The notes below the pieces were generated by a model, which saw only the letters and a list, made by a program, of their open reading frames with translations, did not search any database and had not been told where the DNA came from. This document shows positions 10,834 to 22,100 of a stretch of DNA of 64,000 bases, piece by piece (position 1 is the stretch's first letter; each line of letters begins with the position of its first letter). The position numbers were made by a program, and so were the translations under genes. This DNA is from Liolophura sinensis (lineage: Eukaryota > Mollusca > Polyplacophora > Chitonida > Chitonidae): contig NC_088305.1 in assembly GCF_032854445.1 (NCBI RefSeq), positions 9,367,606 through 9,431,605 of the forward strand. The letters run 5' to 3'.

Positions 10834-11339
10834 CATAGGGCTTTAAACTGCAAATTCTCATTTCGATTGGATAATATATTGTGATTAACTGTCTCCGGAA
10901 AAATATAAGAATTAGCCTTAATTCGTATATTTGCTCAAAGCCATAAACGAAGTATGCATCCCACACGGTTTTGTGGTGGCTGGATGGCGATAGGTAGCGG
11001 CACTGAGGTATGTACGTTAAAAAAATGTATCCCGCCCCCGCCATACGCTGTTGTTAGAATACAGTTGTTTGTAAGACGGCAGCAAACGTAAAATGATACA
11101 CCAACACAGAATAAAAGTGTTCAGTGAAATAGCAAGCTTTGTAGCAAATACTAGAAGATTCTAATTTTTTTCCTGGGCAGGGATGTTTTTGGTAATTTAA
11201 CCCTCATTATTTTAAGGACAGATCTTAGTAGTCCTGAAAGCCATTTATGAATTCCATTTCTCTCCGTTATTTCGAAAACTGCTTAAGCGATGGTGCCAGG
11301 GGACATGTAATTTGATACTATTTATGGGTTTACATAAAC
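10834..11339. other. Intergenic, no recognised feature
   Basis: No repeat or coding match seen. A minus-strand frame of 110 codons at 10712-11044 overlaps the SINE and has no family motif. Confidence 0.4.
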
Positions 11340-11465
11340 AGTTAGAATAAAACTCTAACTGAGGTAAGCTGACAAGAAGCCGTAGTTCACCGGTTATGTG
11401 TGACCATTTACCAGCTATCACACTGTCGTCGTTGTCCTGCTTTTTCTCTCTACTATGTTCGTTTT
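11340..11465 (-). repeat. Family A repeat, reverse copy
   Basis: The complement of the family's first half: AACAGTTAGAATAAAACTCT, the CACCGGTTATGTGTGACCAT box, TATCACACTGTCGTCGTTGT and TTTTTCTCTCTACTATG. Confidence 0.75.
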
Positions 11466-12299
11466 AACTAAACATTCCTGCTACAATCATACGTATATTT
11501 GCTAAAAAGAGCAGACCATGTGTCTGAAAAATTAGAAGAATTAGGGTATTTGAATGGCTATAAAGCCTAATTATGTACCTATTTGGAATATGCAAAGATT
11601 TGACGTGTACCATCCCTAACCCGGTTTGGAAGACGGCAATATCGTTCTCTCTAAAATGTATTTAGTAACGGTTTGTTAAGTGCTGGGAGTTGAGGTATAT
11701 GTGCTTGTTGACTTTTGACGAACCCTAATAGTCTAGCTATAAAGGGTTGAATGAATCCTGTGTAGAGTTTATTTTGGGATATTGTGGCAAAATTAAATTA
11801 CAATAACAAGGCATGGAAGAGGTGGTAATTATCCTGCTTTATCCAGGTTTCGACCATCCGACCGAAGTATACTTTATATGGAGAACAAGGGAAATAATCG
11901 CTAAGAGCCATTTCCATCGCACACATGTGTGGGTTGCGTCCCTTATACAAGAAGTTTTTGCGAACGGCGTGATCCCAGGACAGCTAATTATGGCAAGGTA
12001 AACTAGGCAGGGCAAGCAAACAAAATTACGATTCTTTTTTTTTTCAGAATCTTGATGGAAACCCTATTTACCCATTATGCGACCTGAAACGGCCAGATCA
12101 GATGTTCTTTTCAACACTAACATTCTCGTCCATGATATTGGATACGAACCGAATTACAAGGTAACCGTAGGCTATCTGGAAATCAACGCAAAATGGAATA
12201 ACACTCGATTCCTAGGAACAACGATAAAACACAGTTCTTAAAGCCGCCATTTTCTAGAATGAGGCTGAAGGCTCGGATCAGTTGACCTACAACAATTAA
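11466..12299. other. Intergenic, no recognised feature
   Basis: No conserved block noticed. A 62-codon frame at 11813-12001 is unassigned. Confidence 0.4.
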
Positions 12300-12615
12300 A
12301 GGGCAATTAAGAATACAATTAAGACTTACAGCATAGAGAAAAAACTAGAGCAGCGACGACGGTGTGATACCTGACAAATGCTCACAGGCCACCTGTGAAA
12401 ACCGGCCCTTTGTCAGTTTACCTCAGTTACTGTTTTATTCTAACTGTTCATGAAAATGCATCAACAGTGGCAAATTACACGACCCCAAACCCCATGGATT
12501 AAGCAGATTTACGTAAAAAAATGCGGTGAGCTTAATTGGAATTCATTGGCCTAGAATTACTCAGAACGCTGTGTTGTCATCACGCTTAACATACAGTAGC
12601 ATTAAAACAATGTAA
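12300..12615 (+). repeat. Family A repeat, near full-length copy
   Basis: Contains the complete landmark series from AATTAAGACTTACAGCATAG through CAGCGACGACGGTGTGA, TTTTATTCTAACTGTTCATG, CCATGGATTAAGCAGATTTA and CTAGAATTACTCAGAACGCT to GTGTTGTCATCACGCTTAAC. It is a good reference for a family consensus. Confidence 0.8.
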
Positions 12616-12904
12616 AGGTACCCGGCTTCTGGGATGCTTAGTCCACCAGCAGAATTCTTGCCCCGATTCCTTAAAGCTAGTTCTAATCTAAGTCAAAATT
12701 TGAAATACGATCTTAAAAATTTATGTTTGGCTTTAGAAATTAAAATTTTGTCCTTTTCATCAATAGTGTCTTAAGACAAATGCATCAAAATTTCAACTTC
12801 CAGTACCAAAAAAAAAAAGAAAACTAAGCATCGTACAGATTTTTCTGGATGTTCACTTAAGTTAAAAAGGGTTGTGAGAAATCGGCCACTGGTTTAATTA
12901 ATTA

Positions 12905-13140
12905 ATGCAACATAATTAAGACGTAGATCTACACCACAGAGAGAAAACCAGAACAGCTGTCAAATGGTCACACGTAACCGGTGAAATACGGTCTCTTGTC
13001 AAATTATCTCAATTATGATTTTATTTTAACTGTTCGTGTAAATGGAGTGTTTTTAATTTCAATTTATTACTCTTCACTGATCTATAATTACTGAAAATGT
13101 TGTGTTGTCATCACTCTTAACATAAAATAAGAATATAAAG
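12905..13140 (+). repeat. Family A repeat copy
   Basis: ATAATTAAGACGTAGATCTA, AGAGAGAAAACCAGAACAGC, CAAATGGTCACACGTAACCG and TTTTATTTTAACTGTTCGTG, then a shortened 3' half ending GTTGTGTTGTCATCACTC. The AGCGACGACAGTGTGA block is deleted. Confidence 0.75.
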
Positions 13141-13199
13141 AGATCTGCAAATCGTTGCCAGTACACATTTACTTACTCAATCGATATTTAAAGCTATAG

Positions 13200-13395
13200 T
13201 TCAATGATTTTCACATACTTTGCGGCGGTATACATTATGGTTAGAAAAAATCCGAATGTCCGGAACCAACCATGTGCCCAGATACCCGACAGACATCGTT
13301 ACTGAAAACCGATACAATAAGACCTGGATTTGAACCAGGGCCGGATAGTCGGATCCAACGACGCCCTACACATAAGCCTAGGTTTAGAGTCATTT
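13200..13395 (-). mobile_element. Divergent tRNA-derived SINE, reverse strand
   Basis: The minus strand has a good B box (CTGGTTCAAATCCAGG, complement at 13323-13338) and then the spacing of the SINE core: TCTGTCGGGTATCTGGGCAC, a TTCCGGACATTCGG counterpart of the central domain, and AACCATAATGTATACCGCCG, where the common SINE has ACCATAATGCTGGCCGCCG. This suggests a subfamily with a different tRNA-like head. It abuts repeat R2. Confidence 0.6.
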
Positions 13396-13439
13396 CCGCT
13401 GAGTTAAATGTATAGGTTAGACCATAGCTTTTTGTCAGA

Positions 13440-14010
13440 ATCACGTATCCGTGCAGGCGCCAGAAAACCATCTAATTTTTAAAAAAATCTAACTTGATAC
13501 GCCAAGGGGCATAATACGCTATGGTCAGACGAAACTGACCATAGCGTATATCAGGATATAGCGATCAGACAGTTTGTAATTGCCACACTACTTCAGTGAG
13601 TGTATACTGGAGTAGATGGTGTAAATCACACTTACTTTCACAGTCACGCTAAGCTATCTAGACGTCCACCTGATATTTAGTCTGTCTGTCTGGAAATGGA
13701 ACTGAACGAACTAGAGAAATAGGAAGACAGTGATTTTGCAAGCAATCGATTCTCCTGGATAATTACCAACTATCTCTGTATATGCTGATACAGGCTGGCT
13801 GTTCCCGGAGGGAAGGAAGCTGACATAGCACCGTAGCGACATGCCAAGAAATTAACAAAGTTACAGCTACAGTAATGCTAGGAGAATGGAATAGTAATTT
13901 GGGGCCTATTGATTGTGATCTCAACACTTTTCTGTAACTGGCCGGTAAGAAACAAATCGCTTTACTAGCGTGTATCTTACAAGATGAAAAGTGTAAGAAC
14001 AATATCCTCA
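13440..14010 (+). repeat. Repeat R2, copy 1, with a perfect hairpin
   Basis: Shares long stretches with 39720-40195, including AGCGATCAGACAGTTTG, CTTTCACAGTCACGCTAAG, CCTGATATTTAGTCTGTCT, TGCCAAGAAATTAACAAAGT and ATCAACACTTTTC. An inverted partial copy lies at 51840-52340. At 13514-13528 and 13535-13549 a 15 bp perfect inverted repeat (ATACGCTATGGTCAG and its complement, 6 nt loop) occurs that the 39720 copy lacks. No coding potential is conserved between copies. Confidence 0.75.
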
Positions 14011-14139
14011 TATTATTTCTACTCCTCCATACTTGCAGTTATTTCGTCGCTTCTCTTCTCGTGTTCTTGTCTGCAACACGAGAATAACAGATTCAAGTTT
14101 GCGCAGAAACCTGAAAATGTTGCGTCGTTTTAGGTATTC

Positions 14140-14530
14140 GCACTATTTTCGTCTGGAACCACGGGTAATAAAAGTATACGCGTCGAGACAGACATTTGTA
14201 TATCAGCTGTCAACCAAAAAAGATGTTTCCGGCCAATAATTACAAGGCGACTTCCCAAAACGACGCACAGCACAAACCAGCAAAGAACTAAGAAAGTATT
14301 TAAATTACGACATGCAGTCAACAGTTTTCAGTGATGTTGGAAATACGCAACGAATGTTCTCGGTGAATAAGTGAAATCAGTGTTCAAATCGTGTACCATG
14401 CTAGTATATCAGTTGTCGATAATAAAATATGTAACTCACTTGCAATCTAATTCAACACAACGAAGGTATATACATTCCCTAGTCCGGGGTTACTCTAAAT
14501 TAGACATAATGATGAAACAGACGATAGATA
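14140..14530 (-). mobile_element. PLE 3' end fragment (copy P3)
   Basis: Terminal segment (AGACATTTGTATATCAGCTG, TTTCCGGCCAATAATTACAA) plus 3' non-coding region (TTTTCAGTGATGTTGGAAAT, GTGTACCATGCTAGTATATC). No RT coding part remains. It is colinear with 6505-6830 and 40880-41230. Confidence 0.7.
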
Positions 14531-14566
14531 TCATATTCGGTACACTATTAATATAATCAAACACCT

Positions 14567-14800
14567 ACAGGTTGAAGTAAAAGCTAAGCAGCGACGACAG
14601 TGTGACAGCTGGCAAATGGTCACGCGTAACCGGTGAAATATGGCTACAGCATAGAGAGTAAAAACAGAACAGCGACGACAGTGTCATAGCTGGCAAATGG
14701 TCACACGTCACCGGTAGAAAACAGCCTCTTTTATATTTACCTCAGATAGGATTTTATCCAGTGAGAATTTTCTTGTAACTGTTCATGTAAACACCATGGG
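14567..14800 (+). repeat. Family A repeat with its 5' part duplicated
   Basis: The block AGCAGCGACGACAGTGTGAC..GGCAAATGGTCACGCGTAACC occurs twice in a row (about 14588 and 14655), then the element continues with GATAGGATTTTATCC and GTAACTGTTCATGTAAACAC. Either the head duplicated in tandem or one copy inserted into another. Confidence 0.7.
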
Positions 14801-14979
14801 AAAAGAAAACCAAAACGTAGACAACGTCAAAACAAAAAGTCGGTCAGTTACATCAGGAGATCAGATTTTAAACTGATTCTGCTTAACCTTAGGTCTAATT
14901 GGTCGTGTAATTTGGCACTATTCAAGGTTTTTCATGACTTGAAAATATGAAAACATAACTTCCGGTAATTGAAAGAGGC

Positions 14980-15075
14980 CGTATTTCACCAGTTATACGT
15001 GACCATTTGCATTACACTGTACATGACTCTTTGCACCATTCTTACTCTCTATACTGTATGTCCTTTATATAATTA
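14980..15075 (-). repeat. Family A repeat, reverse fragment
   Basis: The complement of the family's 5' part: GTATTTCACCAGTTATACGT, GACCATTTGC, ATTCTTACTCTCTATACTGT and TATATAATTA. It forms a loose inverted pair with the copy at 14567. Confidence 0.65.
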
Positions 15076-15929
15076 AACTAGACGATCCTTGCATATTACT
15101 TGTTACATTATGACCATTATCCCTGTTTGTATTCCGCATGAATAAATAGACATACCGTCCAGGCGCGCTTTTAACTGATTGGAGGAAATGGTGTGCCTTT
15201 ACCCAAATGTTCGGACAAAAACTCTGCTTTTGAAACTCTAGAGTGTTTTAATATGTGAACGAACCTGTCTCCCTGTTTCCAGGAAGCAGATCATCTGAGG
15301 GTCAATAACAAGTAGGACTAGAGAACATGTGGAAGGGAGTAATGGCCCGGAATTGTATTCATTGTTATGGAAAATGTCGCTTGAAGGAGTAATATCTTGT
15401 AAGGGTTTCTCAGCCTTCTATTTATGTACTGGGAATGTTGCAATTCACTCAACTCGTCAATTCGCCTTCCCGCTCTGACCTAAACTCAATATACCTCAGT
15501 AAACACAAATATATTCTACTCGACACAGAGTCAACGACACTGCATCAATAATCCAGAGTCTTTGATAACTACGCAGGATTGTAAGCTGGGCGACTCCTCG
15601 CCTCGATGCATACGAAGCGTGGGTTCAGTTCCGATCGTGGGCAATTTGCAGATCCATTCTCTTTGGGTCATCCCTGTGCCTTGGTGACCGTAAACAGTCT
15701 ATGGCGCTCGCAAGTTCACTTGACCAGCTTACATTGGCTGAAAAACTTATTCGTCATGAGCCGTATTTTTTCGCAGACAACCAATACATAGCCAAAATTA
15801 TTAATTTACAGTTGAGTCGCATGAGTCGCATAATCCTGCTTAGGTCACTGTGCTACTATTTAAGCGTATATGTGAACGGTCAGAATACACTTTAAACAAG
15901 AATTTCAACGGTTGCCCAACTATCACTGT
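15076..15929. other. Unassigned; possible tRNA-like head near 15600
   Basis: A segment near 15600-15650 reads GATGCATACGAAGCGTGGGT then TTCAGTTCCGATCG, which resembles a tRNA B-box environment. A matching A box is not convincing, so I list it only as a possible SINE head. Confidence 0.3.
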
Positions 15930-16075
15930 AGTGGCAAAACTTTGATGCCTGTACTGGTCTGGTGTATATTAGTCCGTTTTCGATATATTTTCTCTTCGGC
16001 GTTTAGTTGGACCCAGATAGAACAGACTGTGTTCGAAACGCACGCTGCCGGCCTCTAAGATTTTCAGTGTAATTT
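15930..16075 (+). mobile_element. Candidate left LTR of the BEL/Pao remnant
   Basis: Shares TGGTCTGGTGTATATTAGT, TTTTCGATATA and GGCGTTTAGTTGGACCCAG with 17918-18070 in the same orientation, one on each side of the pol remnant. It is only about 150 bp and imperfect, so its ends are not set. A primer-binding site was not identified. Confidence 0.55.
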
Positions 16076-16293
16076 CGGGGATAACAGAGGTCTACCAAAA
16101 TTTCTTTGGCAGAGTGAGTTAGAATGCCAACAGCCGACAACTCATGTTCATAAAATTCCTGAGGAAGACATGGAGGTGAAATCACAGGTCAGTGCAGCAG
16201 ATCAGGAACCCATTGACAGGTTTTTTTTGTTATTATTCTGACTGGGAAAGATGAAAGAGAACTACTGCGTGGTTACTAGTTGGGATAGATAAC

Positions 16294-17779
16294 TTGAAGA
16301 GTCCACTTGCTTCTCGAATTGAAGTGTCTGAGAGAACTGGACCGCAAGAGCCTGACCCAGTTCGTCAGAAAGTAACAGGTGAATCAGAAATTGCCAGATC
16401 TAAAGAAACCCGATCGTGGGATGCAATGCAGAAAGTGAGTACAATCTTTCTCTCGGAAGGCGTGCTGGTTAGAGCCGAGAAACCGCTTCTAGGATATGCA
16501 CAGAGGCAATGCTTCAAAAAGGAGCTTGAGACGCTAGCGAAACACAGGCTTGGGCAATAAGGTAAAGAAGTCGTCTGTGTTGTACAAACTGGACCCAGTA
16601 CTGGAAGATGGCCTAACACGTGTGAGGGTGGGCGTTTGTAGCGTGCAGAGATTCCACACGACACTAAGCATCCAGTTATTTTGCCGAGAAGGTCTCCAGT
16701 ATCAACATGCCTACTTGAACATATCCATATATACATATCTTGCTCAGATGTCCAACATCTGGGCAAAAACTCTATCTTGGCTGTGATGAGACAGAAATAT
16801 TAGATGAATGGCGCAACATCAACGATCAAGAACATGGTTCATCAGTGTGTAACGTGCCGAAAGTATCCGGCTCCATGTGCACAACAGAAGATGGTGAACT
16901 TACCAAGAGATCGATTGACACCTGATGAACATTCATAGGTACGGATTACTTTGGCCCATTTGAACTCAAGCGAGGCAGAAGCGTGGTGAAGAGATATGGA
17001 TTTCTATTTACCTGTCTTACGGTGGGAGCTGTGCATCTAGAAGTAGCTTGTTTGCTGAACACTGACTCATGTATAAACGCGATCCGTCGCTTTATATTAC
17101 GACGAGGGCTAGTCAAGTCTATTCTCTCAGACAACGGTACCAATTTGTTAAGCGCTGAGCGCGAACTCAGGGAAGAAATAGAAGAAATGGAATGCTGGTC
17201 GCATTCAGCGGGCCGTCCAGAGGAAATTTCAAATTACCAGCGGCATCCCATTTCGGAGGATTGTGGGAAAGGTTGATTAGATCCGTGCGAAAAATCCGCT
17301 ACTGGGTAGCGCACGAGCAGGTAATTAAACTGGATGATGAGGGACTTCAGACTCCATTTTGTGAAGTAGAGGCGATACTGCACTTTCCTGGGTTAACAGA
17401 ATTACCAAGTAGCCCGCATGACCTGCAGGTTTTCACTCCTAATCACTTACTTCTTTTAAGTACAGGAGAATATTTCCCCCCAGGAACATTTGACGAGAAG
17501 GACATGTACACGCACAGGAGGTGGCGTCAGGTACATTATTTAGCAGCTCTGCTTTGGGGACGCTGGGTCAAAGACTACTTGCCACTCTTGCAGAAATGCG
17601 TCAGTCCTCAACATAACATTGCCATTGAAGACATGATACTGATGACTGACAGTTCTCTGCGACAACCAAGGTGTTTGGGACGAGTCCTAGACGTGACTAA
17701 GGACAAGAAAGGCTTGGTGAGAATTGCCAAGGTGAAGACGCAAACTGCGGTTGTTCATTGCCCTGTGACCAAGCGATGA
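16294..17779 (+). pseudogene. BEL/Pao-type pol remnant (zinc-binding, integrase, DUF5641-like)
   Basis: This is the C-terminal part of a BEL/Pao polyprotein, which would insert element DNA into the host chromosome. Blocks appear in the family's usual order. First comes the pre-integrase region with LGYAQRQCFKKELETLAKHR (near 16490-16550) and VKKSSVLYKLDPVLEDGL. Next is a zinc-binding block with CVTCRKYPAPCAQQKM (near 16850). The integrase core follows with TDYFGPFELKRG (first Asp 16944-16946), ILSDNGTN (second Asp 17130-17132) and SHFGGLWERLIRSVRK (Glu 17267-17269). Last is the tail with PLTPNHLLLL-like FTPNHLLLLSTGEYFPPG, RRWRQVHYLA and LGRVLDVTKDKKGLVR, ending at TGA 17777-17779. Frameshifts near 16555 and 17200 and an in-frame stop near 16924 break it. 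Gag, protease and RT are absent, so internal deletion is likely. The tail from 17192 is the longest intact frame (195 codons). Confidence 0.88.
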
Positions 17780-17805
17780 ATGAGATTTAAGCCTTTAACA
17801 TTGTA

Positions 17806-17834
17806 TTTCTTTTTTTTTATCTCAACAGGTAAGT
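17806..17834 (+). promoter_or_regulatory. Juxtaposed 3' and 5' splice-site consensus
   Basis: A pyrimidine tract (TTTCTTTTTTTTTATCTCAA) ends in CAG at 17826-17828 and is followed at once by GTAAGT (17829-17834). This CAG/GTAAGT arrangement is the form of a recursive (zero-length exon) splice site. It lies just after the BEL pol stop. With no host gene visible here, chance or a retroelement splice signal is equally possible. Confidence 0.35.
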
Positions 17835-17917
17835 TATTCGTTATATAAGTTTGACCGGTTTAGTCATGGTGATGCAATTGTGCCTCCGTCCTAGTCACAT
17901 TTAGAGGGCCGGTGTAT

Positions 17918-18070
17918 GTAGTGACCAAACTTTGCTACCTGTTCTGGTCTCGTGTATATTAGTTCATTTTCGACATAGATATCTCCTTGGCGTTTGGCTG
18001 GATCCAGATAGCCCAGACATGCAACTGTGTGCCAGACGTCTCTAAGTATGTTTTTTCTGATACCGATGCG
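17918..18070 (+). mobile_element. Candidate right LTR of the BEL/Pao remnant
   Basis: Matches 15930-16075: TGTTCTGGTCTCGTGTATAT, TTTTCGACATAGATAT, GGCGTTTGGCTGGATCCAGA. It sits 140 bp past the pol stop, where a 3' LTR belongs. The two LTRs differ at many positions, so the insertion is old. Confidence 0.55.
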
Positions 18071-18185
18071 TAACAAAGTAATGCTTTCCACTATATTTTG
18101 TGGCTAAATTTACCTCTATCTATGAATATTCTTATGACGTTTGTGTGTCAAATTTAAAGGCGGAAATGTACTCTGACATCGATAG

Positions 18186-18604
18186 GGACACAGACCCCCA
18201 TTAGAACTTCGGTTTTTCGGGAAGGACGAATGTAATACTGCCAGCCTGTCGTTTTTGGTGTACAGGTGCATGCATGGTATCAAAATGATGGAAATTGTCC
18301 AAGCTTTGGACAGGTATGAGCTTTAGTGATGAAAGTTTGAAATTCTTGGCAAGAGGACACAAGGAGACAGGTGGTGATGAGGCTTCGAGTGACGTCCCCT
18401 TGGCGTTGCTAGGCACCCCTCTCAGCTGCCGACATAAAAAGGTCCAGATTTTGACGGCCAACATATGTCATGATTTTTATGGCTTTTTTCCCACAGGCTG
18501 GGCCAGGTATGCAACAAAGCTTATTGGCTATAGAATGTTTGGGGGTGAGCTACAGCGCTAAACGTTAACATTGTCGCTGATGGAAAATTAATGGGGGTCT
18601 GTGG
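18186..18604. mobile_element. Possible MITE with 15 bp terminal inverted repeats
   Basis: CACAGACCCCCATTA near 18189 is repeated as its exact complement TAATGGGGGTCTGTG near 18589, enclosing about 420 bp. No clear target-site duplication flanks it. The 88-codon frame inside (18295-18561) has no known motif. It could be a small non-autonomous DNA transposon or an accidental pair. Confidence 0.4.
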
Positions 18605-19194
18605 CCAAACAATTGGGAGGTATCTCTATGTGAATTACTGAACTGTAAAGCAGGTTGCTGGTTAATTCTAAAATTTATGTTATTTTTTGCTCTCAGTCAG
18701 TCTGACACCAATACTGACTTGGATATTGATACAGAAACTACTGATTCGTATTGGACTGTAGTCCAAGATAAAAGGATGGTGTAAATATATCTATATCAGT
18801 GGGCACCAAAACAAAGACTACTAGTATCTGTATCAGTAATGGCGAATATCCTCGTTACTGAGTCTACGATCACACTGTCGTCACTGCTCTGGGTTTTCTC
18901 TCTTTGCTGTAATTATTATATTGTGTAGGCTAAGACTCACCGTTAATGTCCGTGCGTGGGCATATAATCAACATTCATTAATAAAACAAAATTTTTTGGG
19001 TGATCTATGGATTCATGTTATGCATTCTTTAGATGCAGAGAATGCACCTGCATCAATTACTAACAGAAAGAATAGCTGAGACAAGGCATATTTTCGGACA
19101 TTTCTGCCTTGCCACTGTGACTTCGTTGGCATTGATTGCTATTTAGGATCAGCAAATGCAGTGTCATCATTATGATGTAGATATACTATAGTTC
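18605..19194. other. Unassigned, with one family A fragment
   Basis: About 18868-18918 is a reverse family A fragment (GATCACACTGTCGTCACTGC, TTTTCTCTCTTTGCTGTAAT). Otherwise nothing is recognised. The last bases (ATCATTATGATGTAGATATA) resemble the end of a family E unit (compare 22911-22931), so an E unit may once have stood to the left. Confidence 0.4.
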
Positions 19195-22100
19195 AGTGAC
19201 CTTTAGTATCCGCCGTTTGAGGGCAGGTCATTTGGCTTGAGGGTGCCACGACACTCTGTCTGCCCGTGAGACGTCGCGTCGGTGTCTAGTGAGATGTCAC
19301 GCACCTGTTACACTTGCGGGAGTTCGGGCGGAGACCGGATATGACTGACATCAATATAATTAAAGACGAACCACAGAGAGTAAATCCAGAACAGCGACGA
19401 AAGTGTGACAGTTACTTCTTGCCATAAGCGTCGCTGGGGTTCTCCTACCACCCCTCAACCGCTCTAATCTTACCCCTATCTTCACTTCCTATCACAGGAA
19501 GAGTATAAATACAAATGAAGAGCCAACGATGCCTATTTCACCACAGAATATTCTATGAAGGCGTTTCAAACGTGCCACAAGTTCCTAGAGGTTGGTAATG
19601 GATTTTTATGTGAAAATCATTAGTCAGGTTTTGTCCAAGATTCAGACCCTCTGTAGGCGAACAAAACCATATAAGCTTAACCCAAATCACTTGTCAATTA
19701 CCTAAGTTGCTGTCGACTTTAATTTAAACCTTGTTTCTATCATACGTTTTAGTATGATATAACATTCGTAAACGAGTCTTATTTTATCTCTTGTAGTATA
19801 TGAACCCACAGTAGTGAGGTTTTAGAGTCGCATGTATTCTATTAGCTGAGACAGTAGTGTACATGTAGCTAAGTTACTGCGTGGAGATTGTGCTAACCGC
19901 GTGTTGGTACAGCTATTGTAAAACAAATTACTTTTCTTGCCCAAGGCCCAGCTTGACTAATTATGACATCACCCGAGACAATGACTTCCTGGAGTTTAAT
20001 CCATTTTCCTTACCATAATAAAAACGTCCAACGTAGGGCCTGTGTGCTTATGTGTCACTAGGGCGAGGTAATCTTGGTAGCGAGTATGACTAATTTTACA
20101 GACAGCTGAATATAGGCGACTCGTTAAAAGAAACAGACTACAGTACATCGATGCATATACTGCAATGATAAATCATTTCCCCGGGATGTGTTCCTGGAAT
20201 GCTCAAAATGACATGAAGATCTACCCTAACGCATGGATGGGATCGTCGCCTTAGAATAAGTGCTGGCTAATGGCTTTTCTATCACTGAAACGTATGTTGT
20301 CTAAGTGGCGCGCACTCAGGTATACACATTGACCTATACATCGGAGACACTCAAGGAAACCACACACAACCAAATTATACCCACCTGACGAAGGCATTTA
20401 TTTGAGAATGTATCAATTTCACCACGTAGGATCCACAAGCGAAGGTGTTTGTTAATTCAGTCAGACAGATCGACATTTTTGTCTGGGGACACGTGAATAC
20501 TTGATTGCAGCTTTTACTAGATTAAGTCTAAGATTGTGTGCTTTACGGAAGAGAAAGTGAACCAGTAATCAAGGTCTGTGTTTTACAAACCATTTTCGTC
20601 AGCTGTGAAAAATGTAGAATGAAAACAATATTTATTCGTACATAAAAAAACTGGACAAATCGCCACTCAGCTACAGGGCCTGGTAATTCTAAATGTCTAA
20701 GCTTCTTGCAAATGTCATTGCATCATGTTTTATCATACCTCGTTTATGGATATGGGCCAGTCACCTCGTCGATATAACAAACCGATGCGCCTTCGAGGTA
20801 AGTCTAAACACTTATTTGTGAGTTCAACCCTATCTTTTGCTATTTCGGCGATGTCGTCCAGCGTGAAAAGCCAGACACCCGAGGAAGCCCAAAGACGTAC
20901 TCCTGCACTTCCCGCTAACCGTAGAAAAACATACGTACTGTACTACACAGCATGGCAAAAGCATCAAGATCAATTTTCTTCACTCAAGAGAATGACAATT
21001 CTAGCCATTCATTCTAGCAGCCTACATAAATGCCGAAGAAACAGACAAAAATACATACGCTGAGAAAAAATATGTGCGCTATGAACACCACGTGTTAATT
21101 GCAACCCCTGACCAAATACAACTTACTTGAGGTAAAAAATACAAACACCAGTGTGCGTCTCAACTAAATAACCCTGATTGCAATGTACAACGTATCGAAT
21201 AATATGCCAGAAATCATAAAAACATAATTCGAATCATTACTAAAGGCTCCCATCAAGATGCTTGTTTAAATGAAACCACCGATGGATATTTGTCATTTCA
21301 TTTCAACAGGCATCTTCGACATATGTTTTTATGATAACAGACATATTGCTTGATACATTGTACATTGTATTCTTATTCATTGTGTTTCCAAGAAGAGGTC
21401 TAATGATGCCTCAACTCTCTTGAAAAATGCCGGTTCTACCTTTCATGTCTCTACTTAACAAATTAGAGTGTATAGAGAAGAAGAATCGTCCATCAATACT
21501 TCTTGGCTCTACGGCTCTCATTCCCCACGGTGATGAAAGCTTTTTTTTTACAATCCATGACTTCATGTAGGGCAGATACGATTACGTTGGAACGGCTTCA
21601 AGCATGTGTCCAGGTGCACATGACGAACAATAAGTGTGGAGATCTAGTGATACCACGCGGTATGTAACCCCAGTGTGTCGTCGGAAAAGAGGATGAGATT
21701 TCTGACAACCGCTGAACACAATTAATTAACCCCTTCGGCTGAACTGCCTTGATACAAAAGTGAAAAGAGATGGAGAGTGTGAAAAAGAAATAGGACAATT
21801 GTGTGACTTGTGAACAACTCACGTGAAAAAGTGCGTGAGTAACTCGTAAACGGTCGCTGTATTATCTGGACTATTCTGGCTTTAACCATCCGTCTAAACC
21901 AAAGCTTTTTAGAGTATTAATTCAAACAACAATCAATCAAGCTAAGTCGTCTCATGCTGTGAATTGTATATCCTTTTGAGAATTTGGTACCTTGGATGGC
22001 CTCCCTGTTTCGGTATTAGTGATTATACGACCTTATGCTTAGACGACCAGCTTTAAACGTTGCTAAGCAGTTTGCACATACTATTCATTCGACTGTTCAT

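Noticed and set aside
16365-16766. 133-codon minus-strand frame
   Set aside because: Shadow of the BEL pol remnant on the opposite strand.
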